Shown here piece by piece: positions 45,532-56,473 of a stretch of DNA of 64,000 bases (the first letter of the stretch is position 1; every line of letters begins with the position of its first letter). Source of the stretch: Salticus scenicus. Its lineage: Eukaryota > Arthropoda > Arachnida > Araneae > Salticidae. The position numbers and the translations under genes are program-made. The stretch lies in the NCBI GenBank assembly GCA_963930645.1, contig OZ005652.1, positions 263,453,356-263,517,355 on the forward strand. Reading direction: 5' to 3'. Below the pieces are notes generated by a model. That model did not search any database. It was not told the origin of the DNA and worked only from the letters and a program-made list of their open reading frames with translations.

Positions 45532-47095
45532 TTATTTTGTTTTAAAAGAGAAACATAACAGCTGAATAATCTTTAACATTACAAAATTGATTTCCCAAAC
45601 ATGAAACATTTAGTAATACACGAAAACCTTTCCCTCATGAAAAGAGCTTTAATTCAGAAATAACGTATAACCTAAAGACAACAAAAGTATAAAGTATTAT
45701 ACATACAAATCTGTAACAATAAAAATAACGGGATTACTTACTTCCCAAAAAGAAAGACGTTCCTCCTAATCCATCAACTTTATAAAAACATTTTTGTTGC
45801 AAAATAAGGGAACACCCAGAAAACAGAACATAAAGAAGTTAGTAAGAAAATAAAAAGGTATTTCGGAAAAGAGAAATAAAATGTGAAAAATGTTTTTTTT
45901 TTTTTTTTTTCTCAAATTAACGTTAATCATTTCATTCGAACGATACCAATTTCAATCCTCTACTCTTGTAATTAATATGTTAAAAACGTACGACAAATTT
46001 CATGTTTGAGTATTATAATATAGATGAAATAAGATATCTAACCCGACAGAGATATCTAATATACTCGTAGAATCGCAATTGGGTTTATTAAAAATTCGGC
46101 AACATAATATCATTATTCATACTGTTTTGAAAATGTTTAGGAGAGGAAGATGTGGCACCAGTCTGGCGTGATGATAATGCTAGTTACAAGAAAGGCAACT
46201 TTGAATTCTGAAACGGAAAGGGGGTATTTTTTAGTTCCCTGAAAAAGTCTTCTCATTTTTTTTTTTTTTTTTTTTTTTTTTTGTTAAATGTATGTTTTGA
46301 GAAGACATTTCAAAGAGTTAACAACCCCCTCCAATTTAAAATATCAAATTTTGTCCTATAGGAACCACTTAACCTACTATCCTCAATTTCCTTAACTATA
46401 CACGAGGACCTCCTCAATTTTACTGAACACATTTTTTTTTTTTTTTAAACATTTTTCAGAAATTTCGACGTGTTTACGAGATACAGTGGGAAGTGTGTCT
46501 TAAATTTTCTTAATCTCACAGAAATAATATGACAAAAGAAAATTATTTTTATTGTTGTTTTAAAATGCCTTTTCCATCGAGTTAATAAAAGTCCCCTTTC
46601 CATTTGAAATTTCAAAAATTTTCCACCCAAGTATCTCTCTATACCACCAGCCCAAGTTTTTTTTTTTTTTTTTTTTTTTTTTTATCAAATTAGTTTCCTC
46701 TCAGATTGATAGAGCATGTTTTTTACAATTTTCACAAATTCCGACGCGTTTCCAAGATACTCGTACAGAGATAGAGTGTTCTTTTTAGGAGAACCGTGTA
46801 TATTAAAATAGAAAACTACAAACATATAGGATTATACATATTTCGTGAAACAAGTCATCAATAAAAACTTCTTTTCACTCACTCGTAACACTTATTTATT
46901 TATTAAACACATGAATGAAGTTACAGGAAACAGTTAGCATAAAAAAAACATCCAGTGAAAGATGAAAATAATGAGAATTTAAGCGATAACAGTGACAGCT
47001 TATTTTCTAAAAACTTTAATATTGTTTTTGTTTTTTTTCCGATATGGTAACTGAATAACAATTTTAATGGAACTATTATTATTTTTTTCCGTTTT
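45532..47095. other. AT-rich stretch with long poly-T runs
   Basis: Poly-T runs near 45894, 46258, 46430 and 46658. The flanking text of the last three ('TTCAGAAATTTCGACGTGTTT', 'TCACAAATTCCGACGCGTTTC') repeats loosely, suggesting an old tandem repeat. No gene. Confidence 0.5.
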
Positions 47096-47710
47096 TAACA
47101 CTTTCCAACAAGGTTGAAAAGTATTTATGACTTCGATTTGTCTGTCTGTCTGTCTGTTTGTGCGTGCTCTAACTCTCGTAAATATTTATGGAATTTCTTG
47201 AAACTGATATATATTATTTAAGTTCATCATTGGATGTTCCATATAGAAAATGGAGTGAATACCTTTACTTGTTTGTGTACAGGGACACCCAAAAGTTTTC
47301 CAAATCATCGTGTCCAATGAGAGGCATTTCTATAAACCGTATTTTAATACCATTACTTTACACAGATCTTAATGAAATTGAAATATGTTATTCAAGTCCA
47401 CTATTGGGTATTTCTCATTGAAAATGGAGTAAATACCATCACTGGTTTGTATACAGGGATACTCTAAAGTATTCCTAAGCATTGTGTTCTATGAGGGGTA
47501 TTTCTATAAACAAAATTTGAAGAACCTTACTTTGGACAAATATTAATAAAATTAAAAAAAAATTTCATATGCACAAAAAAGTGTTTTCCATAGAATACAG
47601 TATGTATGCATATAAATCTACATACATTAGATTTATAAGGCCACACAAAAATATTCAGTTACATTAGTGGGTATTATTAAAAATTTGTTGACATTGCATT
47701 TTCATTTATA

Positions 47711-48029
47711 TTAACACTTTGACTGCCATGGCTATCATATGTAATAGCCAATGATGTTTCCGTTGGGACACTGGCTATCAGATATGATAGCCATGATGTT
47801 TCAACACTTCCGTCCTTGGCTATTAAAACTATATCAGTTACATGAAAATCGTACTGGAGTCTGATTGTTGGAGGATGAGAATCTCCCCATGTCTTGCAAA
47901 ATGAATCAGATTGAAAAATGTATTTTTTATTTATAATTTTATGTTGAAAAAAAAATACAAATTACACAAAAGAATTTTTGGGCACCGCGCTGAATATTTG
48001 CAATTTTGGCTTGGCAGTCAAAGTGTTAA
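47711..48029 (+). mobile_element. piggyBac-type element no. 3 with TTAA duplication
   Basis: TTAA at 47711-47714 and 48026-48029. Inverted ends CACTTTGACTGCCA and TTGGCAGTCAAAGTG. The body is 311 bp and contains the repeated text TGGCTATCA(T/G)AT. The matching empty TTAA site is seen in the next F8 unit at about 48632 (TACATTAAGCG). Confidence 0.87.
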
Positions 48030-48661
48030 TCGTTTTTATCGTTTTCTAAATGTTTTTAACACTTTCCAATAAGGTTGAAAAGTGTTAATGACTTCAGTTT
48101 GTCTGTCTGTCTGTTTACGCGCTAACTCCCGTAAATATTCATAGAATTTCTTGAAAATGATGTATGATATTCAAGTTCACTATCGGTTGTTCCCTATTGA
48201 AAATGGAGTGATTATCTACTGACTTGTGTACAGAGACACCCAAAAGTATTCCAAAGCATTGTGTTCTATGAGAGGTATTTTTATGAACTATATTTTAATT
48301 TCTTTACTTTACACAAATTTCAAGGAAATTGAAATATGTTGTTCAAGTTCACTATCAGATGTCAGCTATAGAAAACAAAGTAAATACTACCACCGGTTTG
48401 TGTACAATGACACCCAAAAGTATTCCAAAGCATTCGTACTATGAACCTAATTTTAATAACTTTACTTCTAACAAATCTTAATAAAATTGAAATATTTTAT
48501 TCATATGCACAAAATAATGCTTTCTACAGAATGTAGTATGATTAATATCAGATTTACAAGACAACGCAAAAATATTTAGTTACACTGAAGGCTTTTATTG
48601 AAAATTTGCAGAAATTGTATTTTCGTTTACATTAAGCGATATAACCTTTTTTAACATTTTT

Positions 48662-49787
48662 ACTTCCTTATATAAAGTATAAGGAAGTATAGTAATCCCG
48701 ATTTGCGAAATGGATTTTGCATTTCACATTGCTCGAAAATGAATGAGCGCTGAATGTTGCCAATTTATACGTGTGACTGTCATGATGTCTAGTTGTACAC
48801 CTGCAAGTGTCGTCTTAACACGAGCTCTCGTTTTAGAGATATAAGGGAAATTACACGATTTTTCGTGACGTCTGTATGTATGTGTGTCTGTGTGTGTGTG
48901 TGTGTGTGTGTGTATGTCGCATAACTCAAAAACGGTTGGTCGTAGAAAGTTGCGAATTGGTACATAGGTTTGTTATAACATCTAGTTGTGCACCTCCCTT
49001 TTTGGACTTTGTATGATTTTCCGTTTTGGAGATATTTAGGAAAATTAGGTTCATTATGGCCAAAATGTATCAAAAAAACGGTAATAACTCAAAAACGGTT
49101 TGGACAAATCTTGCAATTTATCGAAATCTAAAATTTATCGAAAATATAACTGAATAATTTGAAAGCGATGTTATAATTGGGAAGAAAAAAAAAACTAATA
49201 GTCCTCCGTCCTAAACTAAATTCTGCTTTTGCCAGAATTTACACAAAATCTTTTCAAAATGACATTGACATGAGTCCCCCCAAGGCACAACTATGACATG
49301 AGTGCCCCCCCCAAGGCACAACTTTGACATGAGTCCCCCCCAAGGCACAACTTTGACATGAGTCCCCTCCCCAAGGCACAACTTTGACATGAGTCCCCCC
49401 CAAGGCACAACTTTGACATGAGTCCCCCCCAAGGCACAACTTTGACATGAGTCCCCCCCAGGCACAACTTTGACATGAGTCCCCCCAAGGCCCAACTTTG
49501 ACATGTCCCCCCAAGGTACAACTTTGACTTGAGTCCCCCCAAGGCACAACTTTGACATGAGTCCCCCACAAGGCACAACTTTGACATGAGTCCCCACAAG
49601 GCACAACTTTGATATGAGTCCCCTCAAGGCACAATTTTATTTTATTTTTTTATTTTTTTTTTTTTACGTATGCATGCATTTTTTAAAAATATTTTTAGCC
49701 AACTGTTACGGGTCCAGTGCCAATGTTTTTTAACATTATGTATATTTCTAAAAGTGTATAAGGAAGTCATGTGGTGCCCACATCAGA
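48662..49787 (-). mobile_element. Helentron-like family F1, copy d, reverse orientation
   Basis: Right end is the F1 5' terminus (CAGA at 49784-49787 on +, with the ATGTGG/CCACAT stem-loop and GTATAAGGAAGT arm). Left end is the 3' hairpin (48662-48688). It contains the 28-bp G-run minisatellite and the 'GTCACGAAAAATCGTGTAA' and CA-tract region of copy a. It is inserted within an F8 unit. Confidence 0.82.
49257..49640 (-). repeat. 28-bp G-run minisatellite, second array
   Basis: About 13-14 units of the same motif as at 17703-17941. C/G-run length varies from 4 to 8. The three overlapping repetitive frames across it are repeat artefacts. Confidence 0.93.
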
Positions 49788-50280
49788 CTTTTTTAAGTGG
49801 GAATATGATTTCAATTTAAGTATCTATCTGTACGACTGTGCATCTGCCCGCCCCAGCGTCCGTAAATATTTTCAGTATTTTTACAAAATTACCTATATAT
49901 GTTATTCAAATTCACTATTGAATGTTCCCCATTTTAAATGACATTAATAGATCCTGTGCAACTGGTTTGTGTACAGGGACACCCAAACAAATGCCAATGC
50001 ATTGCATCTTAGGACAGACATTTTTACAAATTACATTTAAAGAACTTTCTATTGCAAAAATCATAAAGATATTGACATTAATTTTTAATATGCTAAAATA
50101 ATATTTTGTATAAAATATGATTTTTTTTATCTTTCAGATTTACAGGGCTACGCTAAAATATTCAGATACATTATGCACTGCAATTAGAATATAAGGGTTA
50201 CGTTTTCTTTAATGTTAGGCATTTTTAGCACTTTCTAACAATGTTTAAGAATGTTTAGGAATTCAATTAGTCTATCAGTA

Positions 50281-51478
50281 TGCCTTTCAGAACTACTGTT
50301 TGTCCGTTGTGTGATTACGTAGGCAAAGAGTATTGAAAGTTATACAATGCAACAATTACGTACATTTGGAAAGTGTTATCAACGCATACCGCATGATTTT
50401 GCGTTCTTCTTATCTTCTTATAAAAATGCCGGCCAAACTTTATAGTCATTGACACGGACATAATAAGAAAATACTTTATGACAAATATTATCTCAAACAA
50501 TCTTATTTTAAAGAATTTGAAATGATTGATTTAAATTCACCTTAACACTTAAATCTATTTTGAATTTTATTCTGAAGCATAAACGCTAAATATTGTTTAT
50601 ATCTTGGTTATAGCGTTAGTATTTTCCCATGCTTTTTAATTTATTTTTTATCATTACTTTACTTTTCTAACCGGTATAAAGTTAGAAATATTTACAAGAT
50701 AAAAAAACTGTTTATGTACCACGTTTTTAAATTTTCTGTTAAATCATACAAACTTTACACATTAGAGCTATTCTAAAAGTTTCAAATGTCTAGCTATAGT
50801 CGGGAAGTTAGCTAATAATCAATTGCAAGATTTGTACTGAACATGCGAGAAAGCGAGGTGAAAGCGATATAAAAAAAACCTTGGTTTAAGAAATAAAATA
50901 TAAACCTTTTTAGAACAACGTATCTTGAACTACATTAACACTTGATTCATGAACTACATTAACACTTTATCAATGTGAAGAAAATTTTTAAAGTTATAAT
51001 GTGTCAATTTTTATGAGTTGCCTAATTTAAGGTTTTATAAATTTTTGATGTTCACGTTTAATTAAATGAATTTATTTTTATGCCGAAAGAAAATGAACTC
51101 GTATTTTTTTTTTTTTTTTTTTTTTTTTGGCAACAATTAAGTTAAAGCTAATATTTAAATGGCTAATTTTAAAGCTATTAGGAGGTTATTATTTTCATAT
51201 TTTAATTAATTAAAAGAAAACTAATCAAAAATTCGAAAATCGAGCTTCGAGATATTACGTTGTCATCGTGTTCTGAGCTATTCTAAAAGTTTCAAATGTC
51301 TAGTTAGTCGGGAAGTTAGTTAAAAATCGATTCCGAGGTTTGTAATGGACAAACAAACAAGCAGGCAAGTTAATATAATTACAAAATAAAAAGAACTTTT
51401 TATATACCATGTTTTTTAATTTTCTGTTTAATCATATAAACTTGACAATTCTATGTATTAATAAACACTTTTTAATTT

Positions 51479-51509
<31 letters not shown>

Positions 51510-52246
51510 GATGAATTATCCCATCAACTTGAAACAAAATGATCAAATGCGTAATAAAGAGAGCAATCATAAAAAACTTTCAAACATTTATTAATAATGA
51601 ATTCAATTCTGCTTAAAGTTAGCCAAAACTATTTAAAGAATGCATTGTCTATTGAGCTATTCTAAAAGATTAAAATGTCTAGCTAATCGGGAAGTTAGTT
51701 AAAATCGATAGCAAGATTTGTACTGGACAAACAAACAAACAAGAAAGCGAGTTAATAAAAACATAGTAAAAAAACATGGTAAAATATTGTTTTTGAATTT
51801 GAATTCTTGAGACTAATTTTCTTTTTGATAGAATTGTATGTTTTAGATTCGTTAAATCTAAAAATCAAATTTTTAGCAACTGGTCTGTGTATTCGTCTGT
51901 CTGTATTTGTGTATGCATTAGTATGTATGTGAAGCTGTGTGTGTATATTAGGAATAAATCGAACTTAGGTATTCTAAATCTGTAACTTAGAAATTTTCTA
52001 CTGAGATCGGACAAAAGGCCGGTGTACATGCAAAAGAATTTAAATATATTACGATTTATCGGTGGAATTTCTTGTTCGTACATTTAAACGTCTTTAGTGG
52101 GCACTGGCCATAAAGAAAATAAGATATATTCTTTTAATATTATACACAATATACATAAAATATAAAATTGAATGTATACACAAAAGTATATTTCCTCTAG
52201 AAGATGCGTAAGAAAAGTATTCGTCAATCCTTTACAAGATCAGAAC
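50281..52246. repeat. AT-rich DNA with decayed F1-type units
   Basis: Text like 'TTCTAAAAGTTTCAAATGTC' then 'TAGTCGGGAAGTTAGTTAA' recurs at about 50770, 51280 and 51660. The same motif lies in F1 copy a at 18010-18350. 'GGACAAACAAACAA' tails follow two copies. Poly-T runs at about 51105 and 51481. No gene. Confidence 0.55.
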
Positions 52247-53115
52247 TAGTGTGTTGTGGCCACCACAAGACTTTCTTCTATATTTTCCTATATTAATTCA
52301 CTAAATGCAAATAATTTATTAAAACTATTATTTATTAAAATTATCTAACAGGATGAATGCAAACGATTTTCATCTTAGAGAAAACTAACACTAAATATCC
52401 TAAGAAAAATAGTTTTGTTGTTTATAAATAGCATCTTAAAAAATGCGTTTTTATAATGGTTATCTCATACATCAGGTTTCGTACAGTTGTATGCCATAGA
52501 AGTTGGCAAAAAGCCTTCTCATTATCGAGGAAAATTGCAATATAGCAGCGCCACCTGTTGGGTGGTTCACACCAAAAGTTGGCAGGCATTAATTTATGTC
52601 AAGGTGCATCTGCATACAAACGTATATGCAATTCTGCGCAGTAGTTCCCGAGATATAGCCTTCCCTTAAACTACGGAAATCGCTATATAGCAGCGCCCCT
52701 GTTGGCCGATAAGCATTGAAATTGTATCAGCATAATGTTTCATAATGGCCTTCTCACATATCAAGTTTGTTTTTTATTATACGCATTAGAACCTGAGATA
52801 TAGCCTCCCCTTAAATTTCGGAAATCGCTGTATAGCAGCGCAGCTTGTTGAGTGGCGGACACCAAAAGTTGATACGCACTAATGTAGGTGAAGGTGCATC
52901 TACATATAAATTTATATACGATTCTGAGTAGTAGTTCCGGAGATTTGGAATCTCCGAAACAAAAACCACAAAATATTTGTCTCTCACACACACACAGACA
53001 AACGTTTTCAAAAAATGGTCAATTCGTGTGCTAGACTTCTCAAAACGTGTAAATCCGTCGAAAACCGGAAATTTTTACGAATCTAATACTTTCTTCTATT
53101 GAATATAGCAGATAG
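52247..53115 (+). mobile_element. Helentron-like family F2, copy b
   Basis: Starts TAGTGTG; stem-loop TTGTGG/CCACAA (52254-52268), arm ACTTTCTTCTAT (52270-52281). Then come the module shared with F4 ('GAATGCAAACGATTTTCAT'), three units of about 120-150 bp with 'TATAGCAGCGCC' and 'GAGATATAGCC', a CA tract (52985-53000), the CTCAAAACGTGTAAAT block, and a degenerate hairpin at 53088-53115. No protein. Confidence 0.72.
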
Positions 53116-53677
53116 TTAAAATGAGTTCGGGTGTATTAAGGGCTATAATTGAAATTTGTGTGGAGTAATTTCCATCTGGCTTTTTTTTTTTTTTTTTTTT
53201 CTACTATTCTACATTTATGTACCCTATTAATGAGTACAAAATAAACACACAATATACAGGACTACACAAAATAAATCGAATATATTATTTTGTATCAGAT
53301 GCATTTCATGAAATGCTTCGCTAAATTATACAATCTTCAGAAAATTAATAATACATAAGCTTTAGTTGTACAGCAGTTTAAATAAGGGCTGCTAATAAAA
53401 AATTTTATGGAAGTGAATGGTAAAATAAAATGTAAGTGTTATATATTACTACCAATTTTAAAGGTCACACAAAATATAAAAATGAACATAAATTAATTAT
53501 ATATATGTGTGTGTGTCGAATAAAGGATAACCCTAGTTTCAAAATTAAAAATCTCAAAAATCAACATCTATGAAAGAAGGGAACAGACGGTATGTTTATT
53601 GTAAAACCTATAAACTTTTTATACAAAAATTTCGAAATTAATAACAAAATTGCCAACGATTTGCACAGTACGTTGTA
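53116..53677. other. AT-rich stretch, no gene seen
   Basis: Poly-T near 53181 and a short (TG)n near 53507. No coding frame. Confidence 0.5.
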
Positions 53678-53799
53678 CACTGTTAAAAATAAAACTCTAC
53701 ATTTCACCAGAAAAATGGTTCCAAAATACTGGTTGGAGCATAATTATAAATAGCATTATTCTTTTGGTAAAACGTTGAACTATTATTTTTAACAGTGTA
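53676..53799 (+). mobile_element. TA-flanked miniature inverted-repeat element (120 bp)
   Basis: TA at 53676-53677 and 53798-53799. Perfect 15-bp ends CACTGTTAAAAATAA and TTATTTTTAACAGTG, with looser pairing further in. TA duplication suggests a Tc1/mariner-related MITE. Confidence 0.75.
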
Positions 53800-54350
53800 A
53801 GCAGAGTTCTTGAAATAAACAACCTTTCAATGGAATACTGCTTTTAACATTTTCCTTTGCTACACTATTCTCTTTTCCCGTGTTTAAATGTTTGAAATGA
53901 TCGCTCTCAGCAGCGCTGAAGCAATTTTTACAGATATTTTGTATCACGATTACAAACAATAGTGGTAGGTATCTATTGGCAATTTTTGCTACTAATTTGG
54001 AAACTTCGGTATTAAAATTTTGCAGCTTTCACCATAAATATACATGTTTGGGTCTAGCATAGCTAGAACCGGTCGACACCGTTCCTAGAGCTGTGAGCGG
54101 CTCTTCGTCCCTGTCAAATATACATGTTTATTCCTTTCTTCTATCGATCTTTGGTTTTCATATTTTTAACTTTTAATTCGTGGTTTTTCCTTGCTAGTTA
54201 CCCTGTATGCTAGTTACCCAGCATGCTAGTTACTTCTTAGTTTCAGTTGGAATTTAATGCAACTGGAGGTTATCTAGTTACTACATGTAAAATTATGTAT
54301 CACATTATTCTAGGCAGAAAAACAATATTAATATTTTTTAATTCCAATTC
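53800..54350. other. Intergenic flank downstream of the - strand gene
   Basis: A short less AT-rich patch at 54050-54118 and three copies of 'ATGCTAGTTAC' at 54188-54232. No gene. Confidence 0.5.
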
Positions 54351-54356
54351 TTTATT
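54351..54356 (-). terminator. Poly(A) signal AATAAA
   Basis: AATAAA on the - strand about 50 nt after the stop of the 54.4-kb exon. Confidence 0.6.
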
Positions 54357-54405
54357 TCTCATAATTGTAAATTATTTCATTTGATGCAAAGAAGTGCTTT
54401 CTGGA

Positions 54406-55360
54406 TTAATTCTCGGTATTGTCATACCGGCATTTACATGGTATAAGCATGACACCATTTCGAAAAGCATAGTTCTTTGGGTGTAATAACCATGATTTTC
54501 TTTTTGGCGTTGCACCAGGACATTTTTTCTCAATTTTGCAAGAGCCATCACAAAATTCTTCAGGTGAAGGAGGGGGAGAATGGGAACATTTTCTATGATT
54601 ATGTCGAAGATTCTTTAGAAATATCTCCTCTGGTACATCTTGCGGATCTCTAATTTTCGTTCCAGTTTTTGATTTCTGATAACAAATATAATTGTCGCTA
54701 TGCTCTGTACTAAAATCTCTTTTAGCCTCTTCGTCGTCTACATAAACTACTACTGGATCCGTAGGTCTCATTTCTAGTTCTTTAGCATGAGGATTTTTCG
54801 GTGTTTTGTTTTCAGATTCATACAAAGGCTCAGGGGATTCTTCTTTCAAGCATGGGATTTTGTCTTTCGTTAGCATTGGAAGAGGGGGCGTGAAGTCTGC
54901 ATGAGTTACGCTTTTGTCGTTTTTCAGTCCGGGTTCTTCATAATGCCGTACATATTCGTGATACTGTCTCTTTGGCAAAACTCCATGATTAACGAATTCC
55001 GAATGAGTTTCCGAGACTCCTTTGAAAAATGGACCTCTGAAATAAAGATTATCTGGTGCCGCTGAAGGACGTGGTTTGTGATACATCGGATCCAAGTATG
55101 AAGGTAAATAGGGCACATCACCCCAGATTTTTTCGCCAGCAGCAGCAGTACGGTTACCAGGTGGTTTATAATTTTTATAAGGACCAGCAAAATCTTTAAA
55201 ATTTGGCATATAGTTATAATTGAGCTTATAATCTGCAGAAGGGAAACTTATGGGCTGAACATTGTGACATGGATCCTCCCTCAGTCTTGAATGTCCGGAT
55301 GGAGTATCCATCGCTCCACAACATACGTCATCCGTATACATATTTTTCAGTCTGTTATAT
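54406..55360 (-). CDS. Terminal coding exon of an uncharacterised host gene (311+ residues)
   Basis: Best host-gene candidate. The - strand frame is open from a textbook acceptor (long T run, then TTTTTCTATGTAG; AG at 55361-55362) to TAA at 54406-54408. The first ATG is at 55341, but the frame is open to the acceptor with one spare base, so an upstream exon probably exists. The protein is hydrophilic, rich in Pro, Tyr, Lys, Asp and Glu, with no signal peptide or membrane segment. It has a Cys-rich C-terminus (several Cys between residues 265 and 310). A segment around residues 100-120 (Phe-x-Gly-x-Ser-x-x-His-Ser-x-Phe-Val) weakly recalls the Mn repeat of axonemal microtubule stabilisers (SAXO); this is only a guess. 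A poly(A) signal follows at 54351-54356. Confidence 0.75.
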
Positions 55361-55464
55361 CTACATAGAAAAATGAAAAAAAAAAAAAACTTCAGTCTTA
55401 ATGTATAACTGTTAATACAAAATGTTCATTTATTAAAAAAAAAAATATATTAACTAACACTTTC

Positions 55465-55545
55465 AGTACGACAGCAATATTATTTCCAGACAGCGATTTA
55501 GCGCTGCAGAAATTTCTAGTAGGCTACCTTGAATCAAGCATATAT
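55465..55545 (+). repeat. Third copy of the CAGACAGCGATTT motif
   Basis: Shares CAGTACGACAG, TTCCAGACAGCGATTT and TACCTTGAAT with 41305-41380 and 41825-41900. Confidence 0.55.
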
Positions 55546-55570
55546 GTTGCCGTTAAAGCTCGAAATCCGT

Positions 55571-55672
55571 TAATGTGCAGATTACCTAGCTAATCTACAG
55601 ATTAGCTAAAATGACCCGTTAAAGTGCGGAATCAAGAGTTTTCCGCATTTTAACTAGGTAATCTGCACATTA
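55571..55672. repeat. Nested palindrome with a perfect 19-bp arm
   Basis: TAATGTGCAGATTACCTAG (55571-55589) is exactly inverted at 55654-55672. Inside, GTTAAAGTGCGGAA pairs with TTCCGCATTTTAAC with one mismatch. No target duplication is evident; it may be a small foldback element. Confidence 0.85.
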
Positions 55673-56091
55673 GCGGCTTCTGTATCATCAAAGTTTAAAT
55701 GTTTCTTTCGAGACTTAGTTTTTTTACATTCACTATGATGTCAAACAGTCATGTGATACAGATAGGCAAATGACCTTCAAACATAAACTAAAACTTTTAC
55801 CCCTTCCGCTCCGCTATGATGAACAACGCAAAACGTGGAGAAAGCGATGCATGATTAGGTTTCTTATTATGACAAACACAAAATTTACAGTAACAAGTAA
55901 GTTATACTAATTGTTTTAATTTTGATTTTATTTCTTTTCTTTTTTAATTCTGTCAATATAAATTTGATAAGGGTCTACATTTTATTAATATAATATAATC
56001 TTAATTAAAAGCTCTCTCTCGTGAAATTCCTTTTTGAAATAAAACTACTAAACCACAACTTTTTAAAGCTAATTTATTAGGTACAGTCGGT

Positions 56092-56298
56092 AACAGAAGT
56101 CTCCGAACACTAGCGAAAATTCCTATGTAAAAAAAGTACACTTCATACGGTTTTGTTAAATAAATCTTTATCGAATCATGTTCTTACACTGACTAAGAAC
56201 AGGATTCGACAAGGATTTATTTAACAAAACCGTATGAAGTGTACTTTTTTTACGTAGGAATTTTTGCTAGTGTTCGGACACTTTTGTTACCGACTGTA
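56092..56298. mobile_element. Tc1/mariner-type foldback MITE (203 bp)
   Basis: TA flanks at 56092-56093 and 56297-56298. The ends CAGTCGGTAAC and GTTACCGACTG continue into long inverted arms of about 85-90 bp (through 'GTACACTTCATACGGTTTTG'). Only a short loop is left. TA duplication and CAGT ends fit Tc1/mariner. Confidence 0.88.
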
Positions 56299-56415
56299 GA
56301 TTCCTTATAGGAGATCTACCTATTGCAATGGTTCTCATGACACGATTTCTGGAAAATTTCTTCATATCTTCACCGATCATGACCCCTAGAACCCAAAACC
56401 ACCCTCCATTCAAAA

Positions 56416-56440
56416 GTTTATATATATATATATATATAGG

Positions 56441-56464
<24 letters not shown>
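56416..56464. repeat. (TA)n microsatellite
   Basis: Two TA runs separated by a short GG break, followed by TGTGTG. Confidence 0.92.

Positions 56465-56473
<9 letters not shown>

Larger units (their letters stand above)
47096..50280 (+). repeat. F8 tandem array, split by two nested insertions
   Basis: Diverged units of about 450-650 bp begin AACACTTTCCAA or similar at 47096, 48057 and 50225, with a further unit around 48654/49788. Each continues with TGTCTGTCTG, CGTAAATATT and 'GTGTACAGGGACACCCAAA'. A piggyBac-type element (47715-48025) and F1 copy d (48662-49787) sit inside. No protein is encoded. Confidence 0.7.

Noticed and set aside
55797..55815. piggyBac-like end CCCCTTCCGCTCC
   Set aside because: No TTAA and no partner end within a plausible distance.
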